A stretch of DNA of 64,000 bases from Haloplanus aerogenes. Lineage in GTDB: Archaea > Halobacteriota > Halobacteria > Halobacteriales > Haloferacaceae. Made by a program: the position numbers and the translations under genes. The notes below the pieces were generated by a model. It did not search any database, had not been told where the DNA came from, and saw only the letters and a program-made list of their open reading frames with translations. Positions 52,147 through 63,000 of this stretch are shown here, piece by piece (within the stretch, counting starts at the first letter, position 1; the number at the start of each line of letters is the position of its first letter). The stretch covers positions 2,852,001 through 2,916,000 of the forward strand of contig NZ_CP034145.1 in NCBI RefSeq assembly GCF_003856835.1, given 5' to 3'.

Positions 52147-52454
52147 TCCCTGTTCGTCGCGGGTCTTAATAGTTCGCGGATAGCTGCGAACGTCCGGTTC
52201 TCGGGGCTGGAGCGACGTGGGTCCGGACGCTCTCGATTTTAAGTGATGGTCGGGGAAATGACGGCCACGCGATGGCCGTCGAATCGGACGCGGTCGGGGT
52301 CTACGTCCACCCGGACGACCTGCACGCGGTGTTCTGGCGGTACCGCGCCGAGGCGACGCCGAAGACGACCGTCTGAGGCGCCACCGAGTACGACAGAGGG
52401 GGTCGTCGCGTCACGGAATGACAATTTGTAGCCGTCGGGCGAACGGGCAGACGC
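52147..52454. other. 308-nt gap with a possible micro-ORF
   Basis: Only a 34-codon ORF (52272-52376, plus) is worth noting: it encodes MAVESDAVGVYVHPDDLHAV and ends RAEATPKTTV, acidic/ordered enough to be a degraded protein tail or a microprotein. No RNA gene or strong palindrome is seen; a TTTTAAG at about 52235 could be a promoter element. Confidence 0.35.
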
Positions 52455-52751
52455 ATGTGGACTCATGCTGCTGACGACGCCTTCCGGGCGCTGGCCGACG
52501 AAAAGCGGCGGCTAGTCGTTCGATATCTGGTGAACGACGACGAGGGGGTCGCATCCTACGAGGAAGTGATCGACTACGTCGCGTCCCGCTGCTCGGTGGG
52601 TTCCGAGCGAGCGAGCATCGCTCTCAGGCACTCGATTTTGCCGACGCTGGCGGAGACGGATCTGCTTCGATACGATCACGACGCCGAGCGAATCCGGTAT
52701 CGGCCGAACGAACTGGTCGAGGACGCGCTACGCGTCGTCGACGGCGCGTAG
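52455..52751 (+). CDS. Small winged-helix protein (DUF7344 type)
   Basis: 98 residues. FRALADEKRRLVVRYLVNDDEGVASYEEVIDYVASR then LRHSILPTLAETDLLRYD gives the haloarchaeal winged-helix pattern (RR-VV-YL, LP-LA--LL-YD). A single domain without TM helix. The target is unknown. Convergent with the LUD-domain gene, 4 nt apart. Confidence 0.78.
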   Translation: MWTHAADDAFRALADEKRRLVVRYLVNDDEGVASYEEVIDYVASRCSVGSERASIALRHSILPTLAETDLLRYDHDAERIRYRPNELVEDALRVVDGA

Positions 52752-52755
52752 TACC

Positions 52756-54954
52756 CTACGGTGCGATCAGTTCGACCGGGTGCGTCGCGGGGCGGGCGAG
52801 CAACGCGTCCAGCTGTTCGAGACAGGAGGTGCCGCTGGCGACGACGGTCCGGTCTCGCGCTTCGGTGGTCGAGAACTGCTCGGCCAGGTCGTCGCCCACG
52901 TCCATGCTCAGTTCGTAGTAGGTGTCCTTGTAGCCGAAGGAGCCGGCCATCCCGCAACACTCCACGTCGGAGGTGAGCACGTCGTAGCCCAGATCCTCGA
53001 GCACCGCGACGGTGTGGGCTTCGAGGCCGAGCGTCCGCTGCTGGCAGTGGGCGTGATACGCCACGTCGTGCCCGTCGCCGGCGCGGAGCGTGTCGGCGTC
53101 CGCACCGTTCTCGAGGAGGCCGTAGACGTACTCCATGATCTCGTAGCTGTTCTCCTGCAGACGCTCGACGGACGCGTCGGGGAGGAACCGCTCGTACTCG
53201 CGGTCGAACATGGCGAGGTCGGAGGGTTCGATGACGACCACGTCGCGGCCGGCGTCCAAGTGTTCCGCGAGGCTGCCGTACACGTCGTGAGCGTGCTCCT
53301 CGGCGGTGGCGACCATGCCCTGCGAGAGCGGGGCGCGACCGCTCGACCGCATCGGCGGGACGCGGACCGAGACGCCGAGCGCCTCCAGTACCCGCACGGC
53401 TGCCTTCCCGCGTTCGACCTGCACGTGGTTGGTGTACACGTCGGGATAGAGGACGACTTCGCGGGTCGGGTCCGATACCGTCGAGACGCGCTTCTCGAAC
53501 CAGTCGACGAGGGTCTCGCGCTGGAACTCGGGGAGGTCGCGGCGGGCGTCGACGCCGGCGACGCGTTCGAGCGCCCAGCGCGCCGGGCCAGTGTCGGCGA
53601 TCCAGTTCGAGACGGGCGCGGTCGCGCTGCCCAGTTTCGCCAGCGTCTCGAAGTTGCCGAACAGCCGCTTGTCCAGGTCGAGGCCACCGGGCTCCTCGTC
53701 CGGCGTCAGCCCCTCGACGAGGAAGTCGTAGCCCTCGGGCTCTTTCCCGCGGTTGATCCGGTCACGGACGACGGTGTTGATCCACGGGATGTCGATCTTG
53801 GTGGGACAGCCGTTGACACACCGGGAACAGCCGGTACAGAAGTCGTTGAACTCGGCGGCGGTGTCGAGCCCCTCTATTCCTGCCTCCCAGCCGGTGCCGA
53901 TGCCGCCGGAGTAGGTTTCACCGCCGAAGGCGTGGCCGCCGACGTGCTGGAAGTTGGCACAGGAGTTCGCACACTGGCCACACCGGATGCAGTAGAGCGT
54001 CTCGCGGAGCTGGTCGTCCTCGCGCATCGCCATCCGGCCGTTGTCGATCAGGACGAGGTGGAACTCGCGGTCCGAATCCCGCTCGGAGAGGGGCGTCTCG
54101 TCGTCGTCGAAATCGAGCGTGGGGGAATCGACGGGCGGGGTGAGCATGGAGACGTAGGCGGTGAGGTCCTGTCCCGTGCCCGACCGCGCGAGGAGTTCGA
54201 GGAACGGCGAGAGGTCGTCGGTCGAGGGGATTACCTTCTCGACCCCCGAGACGGCGATGTGGGTGTCGGGCGTCACGGCACATTTCCGGGCGTTGCCCTC
54301 GCTGGTGACGATGGCCATCGTCCCCGAGTCCGCGGTGATGAAGTTGGCGCCGGTCATCCCGATGTCGGCGTCGCGGATGCGCTCGCCCAGTTTCTCGCGG
54401 GCAAAGGTCGTGAGTTCGTCCGCCGTCTCCGGCGGGTCCTCGGGGTCGAAATGTTCCTTGAACAGTTGGGCGATGCTCTCCTGTGAGCGGTGGATGGCCG
54501 GCGCGATGAGATGCGACGGCGTCTCGCCCGCGACCTGAACCACCCACTCGCCGAGGTCCGTCTCGACCACGTCGACGCCGTCTTCCGCGAGGGCGTCGTT
54601 GACCTCCAACTCCTCCGTAGTCATCGACTTGCTCTTGACGACGCTCTCGGCGTCGTGGTCGGCCGCCACGTCGCGGATGTACCGGTTGGCGTCGTCGGCG
54701 TCGTCCGCGATGTACAGGTTGCCGCCGTTTTCTTCCACCGCCGTCCGCAACTGCTCCAGCAACTCGGGTAGGCGGTCGATGGCGTCCTCCTTGATCTCGC
54801 GGACGCGCGTGCGAAGTTCCTCGTAGTTCTCCAGATCCGCGACCGCCTCCTGTCGCTTCCGGTTGAAGCCCTTGGTGTTCTTCTCGATGGCGGGGCCTTC
54901 GGTCGCCATCAGGCGGCGAATCTCGGCCGCTTTGTCGCCTTTGCCCTTACTCAT
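52756..54954 (-). CDS. LutB-type LUD-domain iron-sulphur protein fused to a CCG domain
   Basis: 732 residues. The N-terminal 300 residues are a LUD domain (SKSMTTEELEVNDAL, TGANFITADSGT). A pair of 4Fe-4S motifs follows (CIRCGQCANSCANF and CTGCSRCVNGCP). The C-terminal 300 residues end with a cysteine-rich CCG-like domain (AHCQQRT, ECCGMAGSFGY), the part that LutA supplies in bacteria. Its C-terminal third is paralogous to the end of the D-lactate dehydrogenase at 60046. Lactate oxidation is implied. Confidence 0.88.
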   Translation of the reverse strand: MSKGKGDKAAEIRRLMATEGPAIEKNTKGFNRKRQEAVADLENYEELRTRVREIKEDAIDRLPELLEQLRTAVEENGGNLYIADDADDANRYIRDVAADHDAESVVKSKSMTTEELEVNDALAEDGVDVVETDLGEWVVQVAGETPSHLIAPAIHRSQESIAQLFKEHFDPEDPPETADELTTFAREKLGERIRDADIGMTGANFITADSGTMAIVTSEGNARKCAVTPDTHIAVSGVEKVIPSTDDLSPFLELLARSGTGQDLTAYVSMLTPPVDSPTLDFDDDETPLSERDSDREFHLVLIDNGRMAMREDDQLRETLYCIRCGQCANSCANFQHVGGHAFGGETYSGGIGTGWEAGIEGLDTAAEFNDFCTGCSRCVNGCPTKIDIPWINTVVRDRINRGKEPEGYDFLVEGLTPDEEPGGLDLDKRLFGNFETLAKLGSATAPVSNWIADTGPARWALERVAGVDARRDLPEFQRETLVDWFEKRVSTVSDPTREVVLYPDVYTNHVQVERGKAAVRVLEALGVSVRVPPMRSSGRAPLSQGMVATAEEHAHDVYGSLAEHLDAGRDVVVIEPSDLAMFDREYERFLPDASVERLQENSYEIMEYVYGLLENGADADTLRAGDGHDVAYHAHCQQRTLGLEAHTVAVLEDLGYDVLTSDVECCGMAGSFGYKDTYYELSMDVGDDLAEQFSTTEARDRTVVASGTSCLEQLDALLARPATHPVELIAP

Positions 54955-55459
54955 CGAGCATCACCACGTGGACCGCCTCGGGACCGTGGGCACCGAGGAC
55001 GAGTTTGCCCATATCCGCAGTGGCGCTGGGACCGGTGGCGACGATGGCGCTCAGATCCTCGTCGCGGGCCGCGTCGCCGAAGCGATCCAGCGCCTCGGGC
55101 AGGTCCGGGAGCACGTCGCTCGCGCGGAGTACGGGCACGTGGAGTTTGGGGTAGAGGCTGACGGGTTCGGCGCCGTCGGCAGTGGAGGGGAGGAGGACGC
55201 TGCCGTAGTTGGCGACGCCGAAGGAGGCGGGCGTGACACCCGTCTCCGCGCGTTCGAGGGCGGCCGGCGTCGGATCGACCGTCACGCTGTCGGGATACTC
55301 CACGTCGAAGGGGAGGGCGACGCCGACGGCAGGGTCGCGGACGATGTCGTCGAGTGTCGCCGCGAAGTCGTCGACCGTCGTCCGGGTGAGTTCGACGCCG
55401 AGGTCGGCCAGCGCTTCCTCGAACGTCGAGAGGGTCGGGTTCGTGGTCGTCGTTGCCAT
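54947..55459 (-). CDS. LutC-type LUD-domain protein
   Basis: 170 residues, LUD (DUF162) fold: VGVALPFDVEYPDSVTVDP, GVANYGSVLLPSTADGAEP, and ATGPSATADMGKLVLGAHGPEAVHVV. It begins before the LutB-type gene and overlaps it by 8 nt (ATGAGTAAG), so the two are translated together. In bacteria, LutABC oxidises L-lactate to pyruvate; here the first component may be fused into the LutB-type protein. Confidence 0.88.
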   Translation of the reverse strand: MATTTTNPTLSTFEEALADLGVELTRTTVDDFAATLDDIVRDPAVGVALPFDVEYPDSVTVDPTPAALERAETGVTPASFGVANYGSVLLPSTADGAEPVSLYPKLHVPVLRASDVLPDLPEALDRFGDAARDEDLSAIVATGPSATADMGKLVLGAHGPEAVHVVMLDE

Positions 55460-55507
55460 GCCGGGTGGATTGGGACGCGGCGGCTTTGTAGCTTCGGTGT
55501 CGTCGCG

Positions 55508-57250
55508 TCAGTGGCCCGACTGATCATCGGCCGTCAGCGCCGCGACGGACCTCCTTGCGGCGCGCTTGGCACGCACGGACCGCACGACTGCGTACGCTTG
55601 CACGAGGGCGTAGCCGGCCCAGAGCGCGTAGCCACCGGGCGCACTCCCGACGACGCCGACGGTGGTCGCGAAGGCGTCGACGCCGGCCGCCGTCGCCGTC
55701 TGCCCGATCAGGAGGACGCTGAAGTAGCCGTAGAAGCCCGACGCCCACCACATGGCGGCGACGCGGTCCCACCCGGGCTGGAGGTGTTCGGGCAGACGCG
55801 CCGTGTTGACCAGCAGGGTGAGGACGGTGTACGGCCACATCATCACGCCGGAGAGGGCGGCGCCGACGACGAGGAGGACGAACGGCCCGCGCGTGCTGAG
55901 CGGCGACGAGAAGAGGAGGATGACGGTCACGCCCCAGACGGTGAAGCCGGTGAGCAGCCACCAGAACAGGCGCGAGAGGTCCCAGCCGGCGTCGCGCGCG
56001 AACGCCTCGTAGACGGCGTCGGCGGAGTTGCGGACGAACGACTCGACGATGGCGTATTCGGTCGTAAAGAGCGCGACGAAGAGGAGAACGAACACGAGGA
56101 GCGCGCCGATACCGCCGAGTGCGGGGGCGATTTCGCCCAGCCACATGTCGAGCGCGTTCGCGTCCGTCCCGGGGGCGTGGCGGTGCGCGACGGCCATCAA
56201 CACCGTCGCCACGAACAGGAGGCCGGCGACGAAGGTGAGGAGGTGTTCGGCCTGGATGACACGCCACCAGCCACGCCAGCGCTGCAGGTGCAGGCGCGTC
56301 GGTCGGAACGTGAAGCCGTCGCGGCGGATCGGTTCGGGGTCGTCGCCGGTGAGCGGGTTGCGCACGCGGCCCTGATAGTTACCCATGGCGTACCCCTTCT
56401 CCCGCACCCAGAGGGACTGCGAGAGGTTGAGGTAGCCGCCGGCGCCCGCGAAGGCGAGGCCGCCAAGGAAGACGGCCACGTCCATCTCCGGCGGGAGGGA
56501 GCCGACGCCCGTCACCACGGCGGAGACGGAGCCGAGTTCGAAGACGGCGCCGCTCGCGACGGCGAGCGCCAGCGCCGTCCCGATGGCGACGAAGAGCAGG
56601 CCGATCTGGAGCGCCTCGACGGCGTTGTACGCGACCGACGAGACCTGATAGGAGAGCCAGACGATCAACAGGAGGCCGACCGCTAGCGGTTTCCACGCGG
56701 GGAGGCCGAAAAGCGTCGACCCCGCGAGACCGGTCGCGGTGGCGACGACCTGTGCGGCGCCGGCGGCCCATCCGGGCCACCCGAGGCTGAGGAGGCCGGC
56801 GAGAAGGAACGCCCACGGCCACGCGCGGTGGACGCGGAGGTAGGATCGAAAGACGCTCTCGCCGGTGGCGAGCGTCCAGCGCTGGAGTTCGGTGTTGATC
56901 ACGAACTGTGTGAGAACGCCGACGAGGAAGGCCCAGTAGATGCCCCAGCCGTGCCGGGCGATGAGCCCGGGCCAGAACAGCGTCTCGCCGCTGCCGAGCG
57001 ACGCGCCGAGCATGATGGCACTCGGGCCGACGACGTGGCGGACGCGGGGGACGCGCGGGAGTTCGGCGAGGCGGAACGCGCCGCCCGTGCCGCGGTCGGG
57101 ATAGTCGGCCGTCTCCGGGGCGCGGTCGAGGTCGTCGTACGGCAGCGGGCAGTACCACGTGCCGCGGTACTGGCGACCTTCGACCGCGGAGGCGTAGACG
57201 GGGGCGTCGGCGTCCGTGTCCGTCTCCGGATCGGGCGTCTCGTCACCCAC
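55508..57250 (-). CDS. Nramp-like transporter without canonical metal-site motifs
   Basis: 580 residues, about 11 TM segments. TM1 reads GPSAIMLGASLGSGE (75-89) rather than the DPGN motif, and the helix near SQSLWVREKGYAMG lacks MPH. The general LeuT-like layout matches Nramp relatives found in archaea and actinobacteria. The substrate may not be Mn/Fe. The gene sits between the LUD pair and the HTH regulator on the same strand, so a role in the lactate island is plausible. No functional evidence beyond the position. Confidence 0.75.
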   Translation of the reverse strand: MGDETPDPETDTDADAPVYASAVEGRQYRGTWYCPLPYDDLDRAPETADYPDRGTGGAFRLAELPRVPRVRHVVGPSAIMLGASLGSGETLFWPGLIARHGWGIYWAFLVGVLTQFVINTELQRWTLATGESVFRSYLRVHRAWPWAFLLAGLLSLGWPGWAAGAAQVVATATGLAGSTLFGLPAWKPLAVGLLLIVWLSYQVSSVAYNAVEALQIGLLFVAIGTALALAVASGAVFELGSVSAVVTGVGSLPPEMDVAVFLGGLAFAGAGGYLNLSQSLWVREKGYAMGNYQGRVRNPLTGDDPEPIRRDGFTFRPTRLHLQRWRGWWRVIQAEHLLTFVAGLLFVATVLMAVAHRHAPGTDANALDMWLGEIAPALGGIGALLVFVLLFVALFTTEYAIVESFVRNSADAVYEAFARDAGWDLSRLFWWLLTGFTVWGVTVILLFSSPLSTRGPFVLLVVGAALSGVMMWPYTVLTLLVNTARLPEHLQPGWDRVAAMWWASGFYGYFSVLLIGQTATAAGVDAFATTVGVVGSAPGGYALWAGYALVQAYAVVRSVRAKRAARRSVAALTADDQSGH

Positions 57251-57350
57251 GGTCGGCGGATCGGCCGCGTGGCGTCCGGCGGTCGCTGGTCGTCTGCCGC
57301 GTACGCATAGGACAGTGGAGGTGTGGAGCGCCCGGAGAAAAAGGGACCGA

Positions 57351-57926
57351 TCAGCCGCCGAGGAAGTGCCAGAGGTGGCCGCGCTCGGCCGGGGGATCGA
57401 CGCCCGGCAGGTCCTTCAGCGCGGGTTGGATGGCGTTCCACCACGCCTCCGCGGACTCGTAGCCCGCGGGGTAGTCGTGGTACACGTCGCGCAGGAAGTC
57501 GGCCTTCTTCGCCTCCGGGTTGGCCGCGAGGTAGTCGTAGGCGGCCGACAGCGCCTCACGACGGGCTTCGAGCGTCGGCCCGCTTCCGGGGAGCGTCGCG
57601 TCCCGAATGGCGTTGTCGACGGCGAGGGGGCGGTCGGTGTCGGCCTCGGCGGCCGCGCCGGGGGCCGGCCCGCGCTCCATCGGCACCCACCACACCCGAC
57701 TCCGGGCGCCGACCTTCCGGGTCTTCAGCGTCCCCCGGTCGACCAGCGTCGAGAGTTTGTTGTGCGCGGTCCGCCGTGAGCAGGCCAGTGCGTCCATCAC
57801 GTCGCTCGCGGTGAGGGGGCGGGCGAGGTCGTCCCGGTCGTCGAACACCTCCAGTACCGCCTCCGGCGGGATACGGTCGGCGTACTGCCCGTCGTCGTTC
57901 CGGGGTCGCTCACCCTCCTCGCTCAT
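57351..57926 (-). CDS. HTH transcriptional regulator of the lactate island
   Basis: 191 residues. A winged helix (LTASDVMDALACSRRTAHNKLSTLVDRGTLKTRKVGARSRVWW, 38-80) resembles the N-terminal HTH of the Bat-like protein at 23384. The C-terminal half is helical and unassigned. It is divergent from lctP; phased operator-like repeats lie just upstream of its start, suggesting autoregulation and control of lctP. Confidence 0.8.
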   Translation of the reverse strand: MSEEGERPRNDDGQYADRIPPEAVLEVFDDRDDLARPLTASDVMDALACSRRTAHNKLSTLVDRGTLKTRKVGARSRVWWVPMERGPAPGAAAEADTDRPLAVDNAIRDATLPGSGPTLEARREALSAAYDYLAANPEAKKADFLRDVYHDYPAGYESAEAWWNAIQPALKDLPGVDPPAERGHLWHFLGG

Positions 57927-58254
57927 GCCGAGAACCCACTACACACGAGTACAAAAGCCTTTGCACACGTGAGTATCTTCGTACACACGAGTGTAGCGGC
58001 CACTACAGACGTGTGAACTGGATTGGCGGAGTGTAGGACGAAGCGGCGTTTCAACCGGTTCAAACCCGCGAATAACCACTTCACACGACGATACCGGATC
58101 GTGTGTCTCGCTACCGAACCGCCGGCAACTATCACGAAAAGCGAGGAACGATGGATATATATCGGGGGAAATGGTGGCACTCGACGATGCCAGAACGATC
58201 AGAGAACGACTGTGGAACCGGTAGCGCGGCCGGCACGCCGCGCTGGAGGGTGTG
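57927..58254. promoter_or_regulatory. Operator-like repeat cluster and promoter between regulator and lctP
   Basis: TACACACGAGT occurs at 57940-57950 and 57982-57992, exactly 42 nt (four helical turns) apart. Related CACACG sites are at 57964-57969 and, inverted, 58010-58015, and again at 58082-58087. A GATATATATC TATA-like palindrome is at 58154-58163, about 92 nt before the lctP ATG. The cluster sits within 90 nt of the regulator's start; it looks like its own operator array. Confidence 0.7.
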
Positions 58255-59964
58255 ATGGCGGCCATCGACGTCGCCATCGCGGTGTTACCGCTCGCGGCCA
58301 TCGCCTACCTGATGGTCGGGCGGTTCTGGCCGGCGACGCGGGCGATGCCCGTCGCGTGGATCGTCGCCATCGGCGCCGGCTACTTCGGCTGGAACATGTC
58401 GCCGACGTGGATCGGCGCCGCCACCATCAACGGCTTCATCACCGCCGCGAGCATCCTGTGGATCGTCTTCGGGGCGATCCTCCTGCTCTACACGCTCAAA
58501 CGCACCGGCGCGTTCGACGCCATCAACCAGGGGTTCGCCTCGATCAGCGACGACCGCCGCGTACAGGTGGTCCTGCTCGTCTTCCTGATGGGCTCGTTCA
58601 TCGAGGGGGCGGCCGGGTTCGGCACGCCCGCGGCCATCGTCGGTCCGCTTCTCGTCGGCCTCGGCTTCCCGCCGCTGGCGGCCGTCGTCGTCGCCCTCAC
58701 GGGTAACCTGATGGCGATCACCTTCGGCGCCGTCGGGACGCCGCTCATCATCGGGATGATCGACATCTTCGAGGACGTGGACGTCATCTCCTCGGCCGTC
58801 GCCGCTCAGGGGATGAACATCGAGGGCTGGGTGGCCGAAATCGCGGTGTGGGCCGCCTCCTTCCACGTCATCGTCGGCGCCGCCCTCCCCTTCATCGGCG
58901 TGGCGATGATGACGCGCTTCTTCGGTGAGGAACGCTCTATCAAGCCCGCGCTGGAGGTCCTGCCGCTCACGCTGTTCGCGTGGGCCTCCTTCGCCGTCCC
59001 CTACTGGGCGACGGCCTACTTCCTCGGGCCGGAGTTCCCCGGTCTGATCGGGGCGATGGTCGGCCTGTTCGTCACGGTCGGCGCGCTCAAGGCCGGCTTC
59101 TTCCACCCCGACGAGGATTGGGACTTCGCCGACCAGTCCGCGTGGCCCGACCACTGGGTCGGTGACATCCAGCCCGGCGAATCCTCGTCCCGTGACACAC
59201 ACGTCGCCGCCGACGGCGGGACGGTCCAGACCATGTCGCTCCCGCGGGCGTGGACGCCCTACGCCCTCGTCGCGGTACTGCTGGTCGTCACCCGCGTCGT
59301 CGACCCGGTGACGACGTTCCTGCAGTCGAACCTCGTCCTGCAGTGGCAGTCGATCCTCGGCACGTCGCTGTCGGGGTCGTTCGCCACGCTGTACCTGCCC
59401 GGCGCGGTGTTCGTCGCCGTCCACCTGCTGACCATCCCGATCCACGGGATGGACGCGAAAGAGATCAAGGGCGCGTGGGCCGAAACCATCGAGAAGGTGA
59501 CCCCCGCCGTCATCGCCCTGCTCTTCGCGGTGGCGACAGTGCAGATCATGCTCCAATCGGGAACCGCGACGGGGACGGACGGGATGCTGATCGTCCTCTC
59601 CGACACGATGGCCGGGGTCGCCGGCGGCGTGTACCCCTTCTTCGCGTCGCTCGTCGGCGCGCTGGGGGCCTTCCTCGCCGGGTCGAACACCGTCTCCGAC
59701 ATCCTGTTCGGCACGTTCCAGTACGGCGTGGCCGATCAGATCGGCTTCCCGCACACCATCATCCTCGGCGCACAGGCCGTGGGCGGGGCCATCGGCAACC
59801 TCATCGCCGTCCACAACGTCGTCGCGGCGCTCGCCGTCGTCGGCCTGGTCGGTCAGGAGGGACGGGTCATCCGCTACGAACTCATCCCGCTCGCGTACTA
59901 CGCGACGATGACGGGGGCACTGACGCTCCTGTTCGGGTACGTGCTGTTCCCCGGCGTCTTCTGA
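58255..59964 (+). CDS. lctP: L-lactate permease (LctP/LldP family)
   Basis: 569 residues from the ATG at 58255 (GTG just before it). About 12-14 TM segments; [26 protein letters not shown] is the family signature and [16 protein letters not shown] the second conserved half. It imports lactate or glycolate by proton symport. The dehydrogenase gene follows by 81 nt and the regulator is divergent, so this is a lactate uptake and oxidation locus. Confidence 0.93.
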   Translation: MAAIDVAIAVLPLAAIAYLMVGRFWPATRAMPVAWIVAIGAGYFGWNMSPTWIGAATINGFITAASILWIVFGAILLLYTLKRTGAFDAINQGFASISDDRRVQVVLLVFLMGSFIEGAAGFGTPAAIVGPLLVGLGFPPLAAVVVALTGNLMAITFGAVGTPLIIGMIDIFEDVDVISSAVAAQGMNIEGWVAEIAVWAASFHVIVGAALPFIGVAMMTRFFGEERSIKPALEVLPLTLFAWASFAVPYWATAYFLGPEFPGLIGAMVGLFVTVGALKAGFFHPDEDWDFADQSAWPDHWVGDIQPGESSSRDTHVAADGGTVQTMSLPRAWTPYALVAVLLVVTRVVDPVTTFLQSNLVLQWQSILGTSLSGSFATLYLPGAVFVAVHLLTIPIHGMDAKEIKGAWAETIEKVTPAVIALLFAVATVQIMLQSGTATGTDGMLIVLSDTMAGVAGGVYPFFASLVGALGAFLAGSNTVSDILFGTFQYGVADQIGFPHTIILGAQAVGGAIGNLIAVHNVVAALAVVGLVGQEGRVIRYELIPLAYYATMTGALTLLFGYVLFPGVF

Positions 59965-60045
59965 GGCACGCCACCCGCGCACGCTCTTGGGTGTGCGCAC
60001 CACGAGTACCTGCATTTTATGCGGTCATACACCAAGTGGCCGCCA

Positions 60046-63000
60046 ATGGCAACGACAGGCGACGCCCCCGACGATCCGTCGTCGGCGGGTGATTACGACT
60101 ACCAGAGCGACGACGTCGACCGGCCGGGCATGGTCGACGACCTGGACGGGCTGATCGACGGCGACGTCCGCTTCGACGACTACTCCCGACAGCTGTACGC
60201 CACCGACGCCAGCGCCTACGAGATGACGCCAGTCGGCGTCGTCGTCCCAACTTCCACTGCCGACGTAGTCGCCGTAGTGGAGTACTGCGCCGAGCGCGAG
60301 ATTCCCGTCCTCCCCCGCGGCGGCGGCACCAGTCTCGCCGGCCAGACCGTCAACGAGGCGGTCGTCATCGACTTCTCGCGGGAGATGACCGACGTGCTGG
60401 AGATGGACCCCGAGGCCCGCCGCGCCCGCGCCCAACCGGGCGTGAAACTCGGCGACCTCAACGCCGAACTCGCCCCTCACGGCCTGAAGTTCGCACCCGA
60501 CCCCGCGTGGGGCGACAAGAGCGTCCTCGGCGGCGCCATCGGCAACAACTCCACCGGCTCCCACTCCCTGAAGTACGGCAAGACCGACGCCTACGTCGAG
60601 GAGGTCGAGGCCGTCCTCGCGGACGGCACGGTGACGACGTTCGGCGAGGTGACCCTCGACGAACTCCGCGAGGGGGCCGACTCCGACGGGAACTTGGCGG
60701 AGCGGTTCTACGCCGAAGTGGCTCGCATCGTCGACGAGGAGACTGACGAAGTGCGCGAGAAGTACCCCGACCTGAAGCGCAACGTCTCGGGCTACAACCT
60801 CGACCGCCTGATCGACGAGGCGGAGACGGGGTCGGTCAACCTCGCCCGTCTGCTGGCGGGAAGTGAGGGAACGCTCGCGATCATCACCGAGGCGACCGTC
60901 TCGCTCGAACCCGTCCCCGGGACGAAGGCCATCGGTCTCCTCACGTACGACGACCTCATCGACGCGATGGAGGACGTGGCGCCCATCCTCGACCACGACC
61001 CCGCGGCGGTCGAAGTGCTGGACGACGTGTTGCTCGATCTGGCGCGCGAGACGGCCGAGTTCAGGGACGTGGTGGGGATGCTCCCCGAGGGAACCGACTC
61101 GGTCCTCCTCGTCGAGTTCTACGCCGAGAGCGACGAGGAGGGACGCCAGAAAGTGGCGGATCTGATCGCGGATCGGGTACCCGACGGCGACAGCGAGGCC
61201 GACCCGTCCGACGGCGCGACCGACCTGACGGCGGCCCCGCGGCGCGCCCGGACGGCGATGGAGGCCCACGACGCCGAAACGCGGGAGAAGTTCTGGAAGA
61301 TGCGCAAGTCCGGGCTGCCGATCCTGCTGGGGCGGACGACCGACGCCAAACACATCGCGTTCATCGAGGACACAGCCATCCCGGCCGAGAACCTCCCCGC
61401 CTACGTCGCGGACTTTCAGGAGATGCTCGACGACCACGATACGTTCGCGAGTTACTACGCCCACGCCGGGCCGGGCGTCCTCCACATCCGCCCGCTGGTC
61501 AACACCAAGACGGTCGAGGGCATCGACCAGATGGAATCCATCGCCGACGCCGCGACCGATCTGGTCGTCAAGTACAACGGCTCCGTCTCGGGCGAACACG
61601 GCGACGGCCGGGCGCGCACCCAGTGGAACCGGAAACTGTACGGCGAGCGCCTCTGGCAAACCTTCCGCGACCTGAAGACGGCGGTCGACCCGGACTGGCT
61701 GCTCAACCCCGGCACCGTCTGTGGCGACGTGGACATGACCGAGAACCTCCGGTTCGACGCCGACTACGAGTTCGACGCCGGCTTCGACCCCGCCCTGAAC
61801 TGGGACAACGAGAACGGCCTGCAGGGTATGGTCGAACTCTGTCACGGCTGTGGCGGCTGTCGCGGCCCGCAGGAGACGACCGGCGGCGTCATGTGCCCTA
61901 CCTACCGCGCCAGTCAGGAGGAGATCACCGCCACGCGGGGCCGGGCGAACCTGCTCCGGCAGGCGATGAGCGGCGATCTGGACGACGACGCCGCCGACGT
62001 GGAGTTCATGCACGAGGTGCTCGACCTCTGCATCGGCTGCAAGGGCTGTTCGAAGGACTGCCCGAGCGAGGTGGATCTCGCCAAGTTGAAAGCCGAAGTC
62101 ACCCACGAACACCACCAGCGGCACGGGTCGTCGCTTCGGGACAAACTGTTCGCGAACATCGACGCGCTGAACGCGCTGGGGTCGGCGCTCGCGCCCGTCT
62201 CGAACTGGGCGGCGAAGGTGCCCGGCGCTCGAGTGGTCATGGAGAAGACCGTCGGTATCGCGAAAGAGCGCTCGCTCCCCACCTTCCACCGCGAGTCGCT
62301 GACCGAGTGGTTCGACGCCCGGGGCGGCGCGCAAGTGCGCGAATCGGAGGCCGCCCACCGCGTCCTCCTCTTTCCCGACGCCTACACCACTTACAACGCG
62401 CCGGCGGCGGGCAAAGCCGCAGTCCGCGTGCTGGAGGCCGCGAACGTCCACGTCGCCATACCCGACGACGTGACCGGAAGCGGTCGTCCGCCATTCTCGA
62501 AGGGCTTTCTCGACCGGGCCCGCGAACAGGCGCGAACGAACGTCGACGCCCTCGCGCCCCGCATCAGGGACGGCTGGGACGCGGTCGTCGTCGAACCCTC
62601 CGACGCCGTGATGTTCCAGTCCGATTACCGCGACTTGCTCACCGGCGACGACGTGGACACGGTGGCCACCAACACCTACGGCGTCATGGAGTATCTCGAC
62701 GCCTTCCGACTCGACGAGTCGCTCGCCCTCGATGCACCCGCCGAGTCGCTGACCTACCACGGCCACTGCCACCAGAAGGCGACCCAGAAAGACCACCACG
62801 CCGTCGGCGTCCTCCGTCGGGCGGGCTACGCGGTCGACCCCCTCGATTCGGGCTGTTGTGGCATGGCCGGCTCCTTCGGCTACGAGGCCGAACACTACTC
62901 GATGAGCAAGGCCATCGGAAAGATCCTCTTCGAGCAGGTGGACGACAGCGACGGTGACCGGGTCGTCGCCCCCGGCGCCTCCTGTCGCACCCAACTCGAA

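Noticed and set aside
57939-58088. CRISPR array
   Set aside because: The repeated units are 10-14 nt, imperfect, partly inverted and without uniform spacers; operator sites fit better.
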